64,000 bases of DNA from Bythopirellula sp. GTDB taxonomy: Bacteria; Planctomycetota; Planctomycetia; Pirellulales; Lacipirellulaceae. A program made the position numbers and the translations under genes. The notes beneath the pieces were generated by a model. The model searched no databases, was not told the DNA's origin, and was given only the letters and a program-made list of their open reading frames with translations. The stretch is from NCBI GenBank assembly GCA_028285205.1, contig JANQQA010000343.1, forward strand, positions 1 to 64,000, in the 5' to 3' direction. Below, one piece after another: positions 8,435 to 18,086 of this stretch; the stretch's first letter is position 1; every line of letters starts with the position of its first letter.

Positions 8435-9775
8435 CTAACGACGGATTTCTTCTCCTGGTGGGTACTGCTCGACGAGTACACTCGTCCCATTGTTATCTTT
8501 CTTGAGCGTGAACGCATCGTAGAGTTTGCCGGTAGCGAGTCTAGCTTCATAGCGCACCTGATGCGGCTCGACATGGATGACCTGAAACAACTGGGCACCT
8601 GAAGCATTGCGGCTGACATCCCAGGCTTCCTGCACCGGATACATCTTCGGTCCGCTGACGCTAACGACGTAGACGGTGTTGCTGTTGGCGCGACGCAGGC
8701 CTTCGGGCACATTCTTTGGTCCGCCAAGTCCAGAGCGGGCGTACGCGTGGTCATGTCCCTGCAACACTAGGTCGACGTGATTGTCTTCTAGGATCTCTCG
8801 CCAAGCGGCTCGCAAGACGGGATTGTCGCGGCCCCGCGCTGCGGAGAAGATTGGGTGGTGGAACGTCACGAATGTCCACCGTGGGCGTTTGGGATCTTGC
8901 AACACGGATTCCAACCATGCTTTCTGCTGCTCGATTCTCTCGTTGGAATTGAGCGAAATGATCCGCGCGTCCTGATAGTCGATCCAATAGGCCGTCTCTT
9001 CCAGGCCGGGTGGACCGTTTTCGGGGAAAGCAAATTGCGGACGCCAGTGGCGTGAGAGCCCGTCGATGTATTCGTGATTCCCTGGACAAGCAACCACAGG
9101 AATCATCCCATTTAGCCATCCCGCGGCCCCAAACCACTCGCCCCAATCCGCGTCGCGATTGCCATTGTTGACCAGGTCGCCCGCATGGAGCATGAATGCC
9201 GCACGAGGAGCATGCTGATTTGCCTCGCGTACGACTCGCGACCACCACGAACGCACATCGTTTTGGGCGTCACCGAAGTAAACAAATGTGAACGGCGTGC
9301 TCGACGTGCTTGCCGTGCGGAATTGAAACCATTCACTGAAGTGCTCGCCATCGCCAACGCGATAAGCATACATCGTGTCCGGCTGGAGCCCGCTTATCTG
9401 ACCGGAGTGCAAGAGGCACTTGCCCAAGTCCGACGAAAACTCGTTAGAAGTCCCTGTAGCCTGTTCGCGGCCGGCAACCTCGGCCCGCAAATCCCCCAGC
9501 AGTTCACTGGCGAGGACGTATTCCACAACCGGCTTGCCGACGCTCAGGTCGGTACGCCAGGTGACATCGATCGAACTGGTGGGATCGCCGCTCCAAGTCA
9601 GAACCACTCGATCAGGCAGCGGAGTGGGGCGATGCTGCTCGACCTCCGTGAATGCTTGCGTTTCTGCAACTGCCTCGTGAGCAACTGCTACAACGTGTGT
9701 AACCAATCCATAGCAAGCCCCAACCGCCACAAATGCTGCCAGTCGAATCGTCTTCGCCAAGATCTTTATTTCCAT
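8435..9775 (-). CDS. Exported purple acid phosphatase-like metallophosphoesterase
   Basis: 446 residues with an N-terminal hydrophobic export segment (LAAFVAVGACYGLVTHVVAV). A fibronectin-type/PAP N-terminal domain follows (PDRVVLTWSGDPTSSIDVTW, then SGLQPDTMYAYRVGDG). The metallophosphoesterase domain has ordered metal motifs: FGDAQ, HAGDLVNNG, CPGNHEY, TFHHP and GHDHAYAR. Their spacing fits the dinuclear metal centre of purple acid phosphatases, which hydrolyse phosphomonoesters outside the cytoplasm. Export and fold are well supported; the substrate is unknown. The gene is monocistronic in appearance, with gaps of about 250 bases on each side. Confidence 0.9.
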   Translation of the reverse strand: MEIKILAKTIRLAAFVAVGACYGLVTHVVAVAHEAVAETQAFTEVEQHRPTPLPDRVVLTWSGDPTSSIDVTWRTDLSVGKPVVEYVLASELLGDLRAEVAGREQATGTSNEFSSDLGKCLLHSGQISGLQPDTMYAYRVGDGEHFSEWFQFRTASTSSTPFTFVYFGDAQNDVRSWWSRVVREANQHAPRAAFMLHAGDLVNNGNRDADWGEWFGAAGWLNGMIPVVACPGNHEYIDGLSRHWRPQFAFPENGPPGLEETAYWIDYQDARIISLNSNERIEQQKAWLESVLQDPKRPRWTFVTFHHPIFSAARGRDNPVLRAAWREILEDNHVDLVLQGHDHAYARSGLGGPKNVPEGLRRANSNTVYVVSVSGPKMYPVQEAWDVSRNASGAQLFQVIHVEPHQVRYEARLATGKLYDAFTLKKDNNGTSVLVEQYPPGEEIRR

Positions 9776-10025
9776 TCAGTTGCGTTTCTCGAAAAATTTC
9801 ACGAAGTTGCGTTCGCGACCTGGGGTAAACTGGCAATCACGCGAGGTTTGCGACAAGCCGGAGTCCAGCTAGACGCTAAGAGCTTCGTGTGGGAGGCCTC
9901 TCCAAGATTATACCAGATCAAGCGAGGAACAACGGCGGGCCCTCAACAATCGGTCGCCGCATAGACGTGGCATGCTCAGAGGGCTATTGCAACTCTAGCA
10001 CTAGCTCAAAATGAGGCCTTGCCGA

Positions 10026-10769
10026 TCACGCCGCTTTTTCAATCTCGACGCAAATCCCGCCTGCGCGGATAGCTTTGTGCATTTTGGTGAACCAGATTTC
10101 CTGCTTGCAGACCAAGCCGAGGTGTTCACAAGTGTGGAGAAGTTCCTTGCGGTTGTACATGCGGCAATACCAGAAGCGGCTCGTCATGGCGCCGCCAAAA
10201 TTGTCTTCGGTCGTGAGCAGGAACATACGACCGCCAGGCTGCAACACGCGGGCCATCTCGGCGAGTCCCGGCTCCGGGTTGGGAAGGTGCTCCAGCACGT
10301 AGCCGCAGGTGACGCAATCGAACGAGCCATCCGCAAACGGCAGGTGAGTCAGATCGGCCGTGACGAACTCGGGGTCACTGCTCTTGAGTTTGACGCGAGC
10401 ACGACGCAACATCGGTTGCGACAAGTCGGTACACGTGATGGTTGTCTCAGGATCGCAATATTTGATCAGGTGTCGAGCAATCTGCCCTGCCCCGCTACCA
10501 ACATCCAGCACGGAGCGCACGCCTCGCAAGTCGAACTTCCGTGTACGAAACAGGCGCTCGCCCAACGGGATATGTAACGAGAGCGTACTTGCTAGCGAGA
10601 GCAGCGCTCCCTGAGGTCCACCGTAAACGCGTTTAACTTTGCGTTTGTACTCGTCATCGCTGACGCGTGTGATGAGGTCGTTCGAGATGATTTTGGTGAG
10701 CGCCTGCCGTCGTCGCTGGCGTCGTGCTCGACGTCGGCTCGACTTATTCTGTCTAATCGTGCTTGGCAT
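10026..10769 (-). CDS. Class I SAM-dependent methyltransferase
   Basis: 247 residues from the ATG at 10769; a TTG four codons earlier is possible. A very basic N-terminus (NKSSRRRARRQRRRQ) precedes the Rossmann methyltransferase core. Motif I is VLDVGSGAGQIARHL, followed by CTDLSQPMLRRAR, then FVTADLTHLPFADGSFDCVTCGYVLEHLPNPEPGLAEMARVLQPGG, a UbiE/COQ5-like methyltransferase-11 pattern. The substrate cannot be read from sequence. It follows the BatA-like gene after about 100 bases on the same strand. The Arg-rich tail may bind RNA or membrane phosphates (inference). Confidence 0.85.
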   Translation of the reverse strand: MPSTIRQNKSSRRRARRQRRRQALTKIISNDLITRVSDDEYKRKVKRVYGGPQGALLSLASTLSLHIPLGERLFRTRKFDLRGVRSVLDVGSGAGQIARHLIKYCDPETTITCTDLSQPMLRRARVKLKSSDPEFVTADLTHLPFADGSFDCVTCGYVLEHLPNPEPGLAEMARVLQPGGRMFLLTTEDNFGGAMTSRFWYCRMYNRKELLHTCEHLGLVCKQEIWFTKMHKAIRAGGICVEIEKAA

Positions 10770-10870
10770 CTTCGGCTTCAATCCATTCGATATCGATTGT
10801 GTTCACGTTTGTTAGATCGCGATGTATTCAACCGACAAAAGGTACCACACTTGTTCGTCGAGCCTATTTG

Positions 10871-12907
10871 CTAGATATAAACTCGACGATTATAGATGTA
10901 CCACTCTAGCATAAGCACCAGCAGAGCGGCAATAAGCAGAGGTTTCCAAAGTTCGCGGCGTACCTGCGACGTAGGCGATTGCGCATCGACGTCGACGTAG
11001 CCGATCGCTAGCGATTCGACCACCTGCAAGCCGTCTTCGCTGTCCTTGCGCACACGTAGACCGATATCCGACTCGTCACGCGCAAATAGATTCACGGCAA
11101 ACCGCTGCTTCACTTGACTTCCCTCGCGTACTTGATAGACGCCCAACTGGCTGGTGTCGTGATATTCTAACCGTCCGGGCTGTTCGGGCGTGATCGTGTG
11201 ACGCGAACCATCGGGGGCTTCGACTTCCAGTTGTTCCGCAGATCCCGGAACACGCATCTCCACCAACCGACCAGGCGGGTTATGAGTCAGCGACGCGCCA
11301 GCATTGCCCGCAAAGTACTCCAGCACATTCAGCCAGAATCCTGGGAAGCTGTGCTTGCGCGGCCAATCTGTGTTGAACGTCTTCGCCCCGTCGGGCTCAG
11401 TTCCCACGATCTCGAAACCGAGCACGGCATCTTCGTACCTATCGCGCGGGGCAATCGCCATTAACGGCCCAAGTGTCGAATCGATGAGCAGCCTCCCACC
11501 CAACGGCGGTCGTACCTGCAAGCTGTCGGCGATTTGAATGTTGCCCAACTCCAACAGATTGAGCAATGGGTGACCGCGCTGCCAATCGATAATCTGCGGA
11601 CCGTAGATCGGTTCGGTCGGAGATTTTTCTTTCCAACTATCGATCGGCGGAATGCGACCCACAAACAACGTATGCGCCTGCGGCATAAACTCGGGGACAC
11701 ACTGATCAAAAATGATCAGATCGTAGAAGTCGGTCTGCGCTTGTGTTTTGAAATCAGCCGTGCTCAAGACGTCGGTCGAGACCTTATCGACGATTGCCAA
11801 ACGATTGGCACGCTCGGTTGCGAGTGCCGACTCGAGCGTCGTGTTGCCCGGCGTCACCAGCAGCACCCGTCCATCGCTGCGTTTGCTGAGGATGGCAAAA
11901 GCCTCATTGTCGAGAGAAAGCCGGTCGTTGAAGTCCCTGGGGGCGTCGAGTTTCGCATGCAAAGATCCCTCGGTCTCACCGCTGAGATTGAACGTGGACG
12001 ATGCGACTTCGCCAGCCGGAATTGTGAGTTCCGCCGCATCGAGCAGACGATTGTCGAGGTGGACCTCAACCACGGTCGTCTGTTCCGCATCGCTAAAGTT
12101 GGCGACCTGCACGAACGCTTGCTGCAGATTGGGACGTTCTTCGTTTCGTCGCGTGTTGAAAGCGGTGATGGCAAGATTCTCGCCCTCAAAACTCCCCAGC
12201 GGCAAAAACTGAGGACGTAGGTTGCCCATCGAAAAGTCCTCGATGCTTGGGAAACGCCCGTCGGAAAAAATGTATAGCTCGACGTCCTGCTGCTCAGTCA
12301 CCTCGAACGCCTGATCAGTGGTCTCGTCCATCACCCGCTCGGGATTGGCAAAACCATCCGCCAACTCCAACGCACCGCGCAAGTCGGTTTGACCAGCACT
12401 GGGTTCGATGCGGTCGAGGGCTTCGCGGAGTAGGCGTTTGTTATTTGTGAATTCCTGGACGACGTCCGGCTGCTCGGCGAAGGTGATGATCATCGCCGAC
12501 ATGTCAGAATCGAGTTGCTCGATAAGGCTCGCCACGCGTTGTTTTGCTTCGTCGAGACGGCTGACGTCGTCCTTCGCGTCGGTTGCCGACATGCTGGCCG
12601 AATGATCGATAAGAAAAATGAACCGCTGGCCATCGAGTGCTTGCCCCTGCCAACCCGGTCGCAACAGCGCAAGCATCGCTAACCCGACCATCAGCAGTTG
12701 TAGCAACAGAAGCAAGCTCCTTCGCAATCGCTGCCACAAACTATTGACGTGGAGGTCCTCGATCACGCGATGCCACAAATACGTACTCGGCACCTCGATC
12801 GGCTGCCGCTTGAGCTTGAGAAAGTACAACGCAAAAATCGCCGGCGGCACCAGCCCCAACAGCAGCCACCCCGTCGGCCCTAACGAATTGCGAAACAACG
12901 TATCCAT
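10871..12907 (-). CDS. BatA-like membrane protein with VWA domain
   Basis: 678 residues. The N-terminal aerotolerance (BatA) region has GWLLLGLVPPAIFALYFLKL and a second helix SLLLLLQLLMVGLAMLALL. A von Willebrand A domain follows with an intact MIDAS start, DHSASMS, and TDLRGALELADG. Beta-rich segments occupy the middle, and a C-terminal helix LLIAALLVLMLEWYIYNRR ends the protein. Its ATG (12907) directly abuts the stop of the DUF58 gene, which supports translational coupling. In the family, VWA membrane proteins work with MoxR ATPases and DUF58 proteins; the substrate here is unknown. Confidence 0.88.
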   Translation of the reverse strand: MDTLFRNSLGPTGWLLLGLVPPAIFALYFLKLKRQPIEVPSTYLWHRVIEDLHVNSLWQRLRRSLLLLLQLLMVGLAMLALLRPGWQGQALDGQRFIFLIDHSASMSATDAKDDVSRLDEAKQRVASLIEQLDSDMSAMIITFAEQPDVVQEFTNNKRLLREALDRIEPSAGQTDLRGALELADGFANPERVMDETTDQAFEVTEQQDVELYIFSDGRFPSIEDFSMGNLRPQFLPLGSFEGENLAITAFNTRRNEERPNLQQAFVQVANFSDAEQTTVVEVHLDNRLLDAAELTIPAGEVASSTFNLSGETEGSLHAKLDAPRDFNDRLSLDNEAFAILSKRSDGRVLLVTPGNTTLESALATERANRLAIVDKVSTDVLSTADFKTQAQTDFYDLIIFDQCVPEFMPQAHTLFVGRIPPIDSWKEKSPTEPIYGPQIIDWQRGHPLLNLLELGNIQIADSLQVRPPLGGRLLIDSTLGPLMAIAPRDRYEDAVLGFEIVGTEPDGAKTFNTDWPRKHSFPGFWLNVLEYFAGNAGASLTHNPPGRLVEMRVPGSAEQLEVEAPDGSRHTITPEQPGRLEYHDTSQLGVYQVREGSQVKQRFAVNLFARDESDIGLRVRKDSEDGLQVVESLAIGYVDVDAQSPTSQVRRELWKPLLIAALLVLMLEWYIYNRRVYI

Positions 12908-13804
12908 CTATCGCACCAACCCCCGACGGCGGAGTTGTTTGGCAACGAGGTCTTGCACAGGCATCTGATTGTTGGCGAGGAGATAGTGGATGCCTCGGCG
13001 AGAACAGAATTCCTGCGCGCCCGCGACGAATGAGTTCAGCGTTTGTTTGTACTTTTTTAGCAACGGGGCACTGACCGTGATTTCGGCTTCGTCCTGGTCT
13101 TCGCAATCGACCAGTTTGAGATCACCTTGCAGATCAGGCTCCAGTTCTTCTTGTGACAGGACGTGAATGACAAAGCAATCGACCTGATGCGAGACAAAAT
13201 AGCGCAGCGCCTGCTGGTATCCGGCCTTGTCCATCAGATCGCTAATCAGCACGACGACGCCACGACCGGCGTTGCGCAGGCAGAAGTTTTTCACGCCATC
13301 AGCCAAGGTGGTCGAATCCTCATCCGGCTGGATCGACTCGACATGCTGCAGCATTCTCCATACACTTGAGCGGCCGCGCAATACAGGGCTACGCTCACCA
13401 ACGCGTTGATTGATGGTTTCGATCCGCACTCGGTCGGCGCGAATCAGTCCCACAAAGCCGAGTGCGGCTGAGAGTTGCTTGGCATATTCGAGCTTGGAGG
13501 GATCGCCAAAGTCCATCGACAGACTCGAATCGATAAGCGTGTAGAAGTGCAAATCTTCTTCTTCGAGAAACAGTTTGATGATCAGCTTGTCGAGCCGGGC
13601 GTAGAGATTCCAGTCGAGCAGCCGCAGATCGTCGCCGGCGACGTAATTCCGAAAGTCAGCGAACTCCACGCTCTGCCCTTTGCGCTTACTGCGGCGTTCG
13701 CCTTTCATCCGTCCGCGAAACACCTTGCGCGTGACCAACTCCAACCGTTCCAACTGCGCTAGCAGTTCTGGGCTCAACAGTTTTGATTCAGCAGCCGTAC
13801 TCAA
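12908..13804 (-). CDS. DUF58 domain protein
   Basis: 298 residues from a TTG start, preceded by a GGAAGG Shine-Dalgarno about 7 bases upstream; no ATG lies near. The family pattern is clear: LLSPELLAQLERLELVTRKV, then FRGRMKGERRSKRKGQSVEF, and DFRNYVAGDDLRLLDWNLYARLDKL with the DUF58 WNxxAR motif. The second half is VWA-like (TLIDSSLSMDFGDPSKLEYAKQL, DxSxS MIDAS). It is soluble and acts with the adjacent MoxR ATPase and VWA protein. Gap to moxR is 48 bases; gap to the BatA-like gene is zero. Confidence 0.9.
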   Translation of the reverse strand: MSTAAESKLLSPELLAQLERLELVTRKVFRGRMKGERRSKRKGQSVEFADFRNYVAGDDLRLLDWNLYARLDKLIIKLFLEEEDLHFYTLIDSSLSMDFGDPSKLEYAKQLSAALGFVGLIRADRVRIETINQRVGERSPVLRGRSSVWRMLQHVESIQPDEDSTTLADGVKNFCLRNAGRGVVVLISDLMDKAGYQQALRYFVSHQVDCFVIHVLSQEELEPDLQGDLKLVDCEDQDEAEITVSAPLLKKYKQTLNSFVAGAQEFCSRRGIHYLLANNQMPVQDLVAKQLRRRGLVR

Positions 13805-13852
13805 GCGATCCCTTCCGTTCCGAAATCCAGATGCCTCAGTCCACGATCGTCG

Positions 13853-14869
13853 TTATGCAACTTTCGAATCTTCACTCTTCTCGGGAACTTTTTTCACAAT
13901 GTCGGTGAGTACCTGGTCGGGATCGATGCCTTCGGCTTCGGCCTCGAAGTTAAGAATCACTCGATGCCGCATCGACGGCAGGAATACCCGCCGGACGTCG
14001 TCGAAACTTACGTTGTAGCGTCCACCCAGCAACGCTCGCACCTTGGCGGCAAGGGTGACGGTTTGCGCACCGCGCGGACTGCTGCCCCAGCGCAAATACT
14101 TGTTGGTGCTATCCTGTGCGAACGGGCCATCGGGATGAGTGGCGAGCGTGAGCCTCACGATGTAGTCCTGCACATGAGGTGCGACAATCACCTCGCGTAC
14201 CAGTTGCTGCCATTTGACGATTTCGGCGCCGTCCATCACTTTGTCGGGCTCGATCGTCACGCCACGCGTGGTGCGGTCGATGATCTCGGCCAGCTCCTCG
14301 CGCGTTGAGTAGCCTACGACCAACTTGAAGAAGAAGCGGTCGAGCTGTGCTTCGGGCAACGGGTACGTGCCTTCTTGCTCCAGCGGGTTTTGCGTTGCCA
14401 TCACGAAGAACGGCGGCTGCATCGCAAATACGTTGCCAGCGATGCTCACCTTCTTCTCCTGCATCGTTTCGAGCATTGCCGATTGGGTTTTTGGCGTCGC
14501 GCGATTGATTTCGTCGGCCAGACAGATTTGCGTGAAGATCGGTCCCTTTTGAAACTGAAACTCCCGGCCCCCTTGTTCGTTTTCGACGACCATGTTCGTA
14601 CCCAGGATGTCGGCGGGCATCAGGTCAGGTGTGAATTGAATGCGCGAGAAATCCAAGTCGAGCGTCTGCGCTAGTGTTCGCACGAGAAGCGTCTTCCCCA
14701 AACCGGGGACACCTTCCAGCAGGCAATGTCCGCCCACGAACAAGCAGGTCAACACGCCATGCACGATGTCATTGTGACCTACGATGACGCGCCCAAGCTG
14801 CTCTTGGACCGCCTTGTATCGAGCGGCGAACTCCTGCGCCCGCTGTTCAATCGATTCGCCTATGCTCAT
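13853..14869 (-). CDS. moxR: MoxR-family AAA+ ATPase
   Basis: 338 residues. Walker A is [16 protein letters not shown]. Walker B is [20 protein letters not shown]. Sensor 1 region is [28 protein letters not shown], followed by the family's C-terminal lid domain with [23 protein letters not shown]. MoxR ATPases are chaperone-like AAA+ proteins that act with VWA partners. The gene sits between the large VWA protein (67 bases upstream) and DUF58, the usual arrangement of this module. Confidence 0.95.
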   Translation of the reverse strand: MSIGESIEQRAQEFAARYKAVQEQLGRVIVGHNDIVHGVLTCLFVGGHCLLEGVPGLGKTLLVRTLAQTLDLDFSRIQFTPDLMPADILGTNMVVENEQGGREFQFQKGPIFTQICLADEINRATPKTQSAMLETMQEKKVSIAGNVFAMQPPFFVMATQNPLEQEGTYPLPEAQLDRFFFKLVVGYSTREELAEIIDRTTRGVTIEPDKVMDGAEIVKWQQLVREVIVAPHVQDYIVRLTLATHPDGPFAQDSTNKYLRWGSSPRGAQTVTLAAKVRALLGGRYNVSFDDVRRVFLPSMRHRVILNFEAEAEGIDPDQVLTDIVKKVPEKSEDSKVA

Positions 14870-14936
14870 GTAATTCGCTTTCTGCTATTTGTGTTCCTGT
14901 TCCGAAGCCGGAGCTTGAAACCGATTGTCCATCAAT

Positions 14937-17900
14937 CTACTTCTTGTCGTCGGACCCTTTGTCGAGGTCGCGTCGTGCCTCGCGTTTTGCCTTGAGTAAT
15001 CGCTCGGTGTACGAGGGACCTTGGGGTTCGTCGGGGGCATCGTCGGCGGGCTGTTTCGGACGGCGAGCCTCCGGTGGCGCGGCCGCTGAAGCCTGTGCGA
15101 TCGCGTCGGTCGCATCGGCGGGTTCGACCGCTTCCGCGGGCTCTTCGAAGCGCGTAGCCGCACGTCGTTCTTCAATCTGTTCCTTGATCTCGCGCTTACG
15201 ACTTTGCAGTCGGCTCATCGTTTGCGGCTCAGGCTGTTCGCGCTCTCGCCGCAACACCCAATCGCGACCGCGCGCTAGCAACGGCACCAACCAATCTAAG
15301 TTAATCTGCACACGTCGCACGAACACATCGGCGAAGAACAGGCAACTGCCGATGAGGATGATCCACGGCCAGATCGATTGATTGGAAATCGCTGGTTCCA
15401 GATCACGCCGGAATGGATTCGCCTTCGCAATCTGCTCAGGTTGACTCAGATCGAGTCCTGTCTCGACGAGCACGCCCTCGGGTCCGTCTTTGGCAGGCAT
15501 TTCGGCGAGTGCTTTGAGCAGCGCCATGTTAGTCTCGTTATCGCGATACTCGGCTGAGTACCCGACGTTTACACCTGTTCGAATGGGAGCACGGCCAGGA
15601 CCCGGATTGACCACGATCAAGTAACTACCCGCCGTGTCGGATGGGAACTCCCCGACGTAGCGACCAGGTGCCGTCTGCTCGATGCGTAGTGGCAACGAAG
15701 CCATGTCGGGTGCGACGACCGAACCGGTCATCGACTGGTTGTTGAGGAACTCGTCTTCGGCGTCGACCGCGGTGATGACCACCTGGGTCTTGCCGTCACG
15801 TACGTTCGTGGCCACGCTGAAGTTGCCCAGGTCGCCGGTGGGCCGCATCGCCCAACGGACCATCTGGCTGAATAGCTTGTCGTAGCCGTCCCATTCCGAC
15901 CAACGATTTGCCCAGCGGTTCCCCGCGTCGGTCGTGAGCGCCACGGCCTTCCCCGCGCCGTATGTCCAGCTGGCCAGAATCGTCGAGTTCTTCTGCGTCG
16001 TCGGTTGCGGCGACTGCAAGATGACTTCCACCAGTGGATTGTCTTTGACCGAGGTGAGCACGAAGCCCGTGATCGGCGGAACGCCGCCTTCAACGCCCTG
16101 CAGCATCTCATGCTGCGAGGTAATGTTCGGTCGGAAAGGATTCTCGCGCTCGTATACCAGTGGACGGGCGATGCGACGGGCTTCGCGTTGATAGATTTTC
16201 GGCAACGCCTTGGCACTTTTGACTTTGTAGTATTTGCCGCCGGTAACACGCGCGATGCGTTGCATCTCAGGCGTTCCCAAAAAACCGTGCGAACCAACCG
16301 CGACGGTGCTGATTTTCACGCCCTGCGTCTTCAGGTTGTTAAGCGTCGAAGTCTTGGTAGGCGAGGGATCACCGTCGGAAATGACAATCATGTGCTTGAT
16401 CGCCGCATCCTTCACGCCAGCGAACGCAGTCGCCGCCATTTTCATCGCGCCGTCAAAGGCAGGCATGTCCCCGATGGTCATGCGATCGGTCCGCGCGAGC
16501 ATCATCTTGCGGTTGGGCCCGACGCGAATCAGTCCGCCCTTGGATTGACCCCAGAGCCACTGATCGGTTCCGTTCCACTGAATTAGTCCACAATAGTCGC
16601 GGCTGCCCAGGATCTTGATCGATTCGAAGGCAATCCGCTTCTGCCAATAGTTGGATCTGGCCATTTCGCCAGCGTGCATCATGAGCACGAGCGCTCCCAC
16701 CGGAGTGACCTTCGTGTTCTTGATTTCGAAATCGACCGGCATCGCCTTTTCGAGTTCCGTATTCGTCCAGCCCCCGGCCCCGAAGGTGTCGGGCCCGCCC
16801 AACATGATCAGACCACAGCCCATTTCTCGCGTGTTGCGCGTGAGCATACTGATCTGATCGTTGGAAAAACTACTCACATTGTCGGCATCGGTACCGGTGC
16901 TGCGCGAGACGTTGGCCAACACAATGCAATCGTAACGCTGCAGTTCAGCCAGCGAATTGAACAACCGGTTGCTCGGCAAGACGGTCACCGCGATATCTTC
17001 GTTGCGTAATCGTTCAACCAGATAGTCGAACTCACCTTGCTTGTCCCAGTTTTCAATCAACAGCACGTGGCCCTTGCCGCGGACGTGTGAAAACGCGGAG
17101 GCGATGTTGTTCTGCGCCATGCCGTCGGAATTGATATCGTCGGGACTGAACCGCGCTTCGTAGGTGTAGAAATCTGGCTGGTCGATCTCCTCGGAAATCG
17201 TGAACACTCGTTTGCCGGGCGGCACCACAACAGACTGCGTGACGATCGCCTCGGTATGCTCTGCCGTCTTGCGATAAATCGTTAGTTTGCCGGGAACTGA
17301 GCGTTCGCTACCTTCGGGCGCATCATTGCCCAGCACAACTCGCATCTCAAAGGGCTGACCGCGCCGCGCGCTGGAAGGGACATCGATCTTCTCGACGGCT
17401 ACCTCGCTACGTGGCGCGAGCATCACTGGTACAACGTCGATGCTTACGCCCGCAGCAGTCGCGGCCTTGGCTTCACGCTGGGCATTGCCCACGTTCTGGT
17501 TGCCATCGGTGACCAGAACAATGCGCTTGGCTGAATCAAACGGGAACATCGCCTTAGCGCGTTGGATGGCCATCGACAAGTCTGAATACTCAGGGTCGAG
17601 AATTGTTTCGACGTTCTCGTTGAGTGCGATCCCAAGCTCGACCAGCGGCATTTCCACCGCCGCGTCACGGCCAAACACGATCACAGCATACCGGTCCTCC
17701 TGCGTGGTATCCTGATGCTCACGGATAGACGCATTGACGTACTTGACCATTTCCTGCCGCTGTTCGATCGGGATGCTCAGTGATTGGTCGAGCAAATAAA
17801 TGACCGACAGCTTCTCGCTGCGCCGTTGGTACTGCACGTCCGCGAGCGCAACGACGATCGCGGCAAACACTACCGACCGCAAAGTCAGTGCAAACAACCG

Positions 17901-18014
17901 CCGCCACGTACCCAGGCCCGACAATCCCGCGTAGCTCAGCCACCACATCACCGGCAGCAGTGCGAGCAGCAGCAGATATCCGGGACTGTCGAAGGCGATG
18001 CTGTGATTGAACAT
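14937..18014 (-). CDS. Large membrane protein with VWA and glutamine-amidotransferase-like regions
   Basis: 1025 residues. N-terminal helices (GYLLLLALLPVMWWLSYAGL and a second at LRSVVFAAIVVALAD) precede a VWA domain with MIDAS-like DQSLS and SDLSMAIQRAKAMF. A beta-rich segment follows. Then comes a class I glutamine-amidotransferase-like region (GHVLLIENWDKQGEFDYLVE, GCGLIMLGGPDTFGAGGW) that lacks an obvious catalytic Cys in the visible motif. A second VWA-like stretch has KHMIVISDGDPSPTK. A C-terminal helix (WPWIILIGSCLFFADVFV) leads into a cytoplasmic, charged, possibly coiled-coil tail. First of the MoxR module genes in transcription order. Its function is unknown. Confidence 0.85.
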   Translation of the reverse strand: MFNHSIAFDSPGYLLLLALLPVMWWLSYAGLSGLGTWRRLFALTLRSVVFAAIVVALADVQYQRRSEKLSVIYLLDQSLSIPIEQRQEMVKYVNASIREHQDTTQEDRYAVIVFGRDAAVEMPLVELGIALNENVETILDPEYSDLSMAIQRAKAMFPFDSAKRIVLVTDGNQNVGNAQREAKAATAAGVSIDVVPVMLAPRSEVAVEKIDVPSSARRGQPFEMRVVLGNDAPEGSERSVPGKLTIYRKTAEHTEAIVTQSVVVPPGKRVFTISEEIDQPDFYTYEARFSPDDINSDGMAQNNIASAFSHVRGKGHVLLIENWDKQGEFDYLVERLRNEDIAVTVLPSNRLFNSLAELQRYDCIVLANVSRSTGTDADNVSSFSNDQISMLTRNTREMGCGLIMLGGPDTFGAGGWTNTELEKAMPVDFEIKNTKVTPVGALVLMMHAGEMARSNYWQKRIAFESIKILGSRDYCGLIQWNGTDQWLWGQSKGGLIRVGPNRKMMLARTDRMTIGDMPAFDGAMKMAATAFAGVKDAAIKHMIVISDGDPSPTKTSTLNNLKTQGVKISTVAVGSHGFLGTPEMQRIARVTGGKYYKVKSAKALPKIYQREARRIARPLVYERENPFRPNITSQHEMLQGVEGGVPPITGFVLTSVKDNPLVEVILQSPQPTTQKNSTILASWTYGAGKAVALTTDAGNRWANRWSEWDGYDKLFSQMVRWAMRPTGDLGNFSVATNVRDGKTQVVITAVDAEDEFLNNQSMTGSVVAPDMASLPLRIEQTAPGRYVGEFPSDTAGSYLIVVNPGPGRAPIRTGVNVGYSAEYRDNETNMALLKALAEMPAKDGPEGVLVETGLDLSQPEQIAKANPFRRDLEPAISNQSIWPWIILIGSCLFFADVFVRRVQINLDWLVPLLARGRDWVLRREREQPEPQTMSRLQSRKREIKEQIEERRAATRFEEPAEAVEPADATDAIAQASAAAPPEARRPKQPADDAPDEPQGPSYTERLLKAKREARRDLDKGSDDKK

Positions 18015-18086
18015 GAGTTGTAGTCGCGAGTCTCACATCGCGGCGTGGAGTTAGGAATCTGTATGCTCGCGACTCATGCCCCAAAC

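Noticed and set aside
8204-8602. 132-codon plus-strand frame overlapping the 3' end of the acid phosphatase gene
   Set aside because: Lies antisense to the clear metallophosphoesterase C-terminus and the region between genes; sequence resembles no family.
14937-18014. Large VWA protein as a true glutamine amidotransferase
   Set aside because: Fold resemblance only; I could not find the catalytic Cys-His-Glu in the motif positions.
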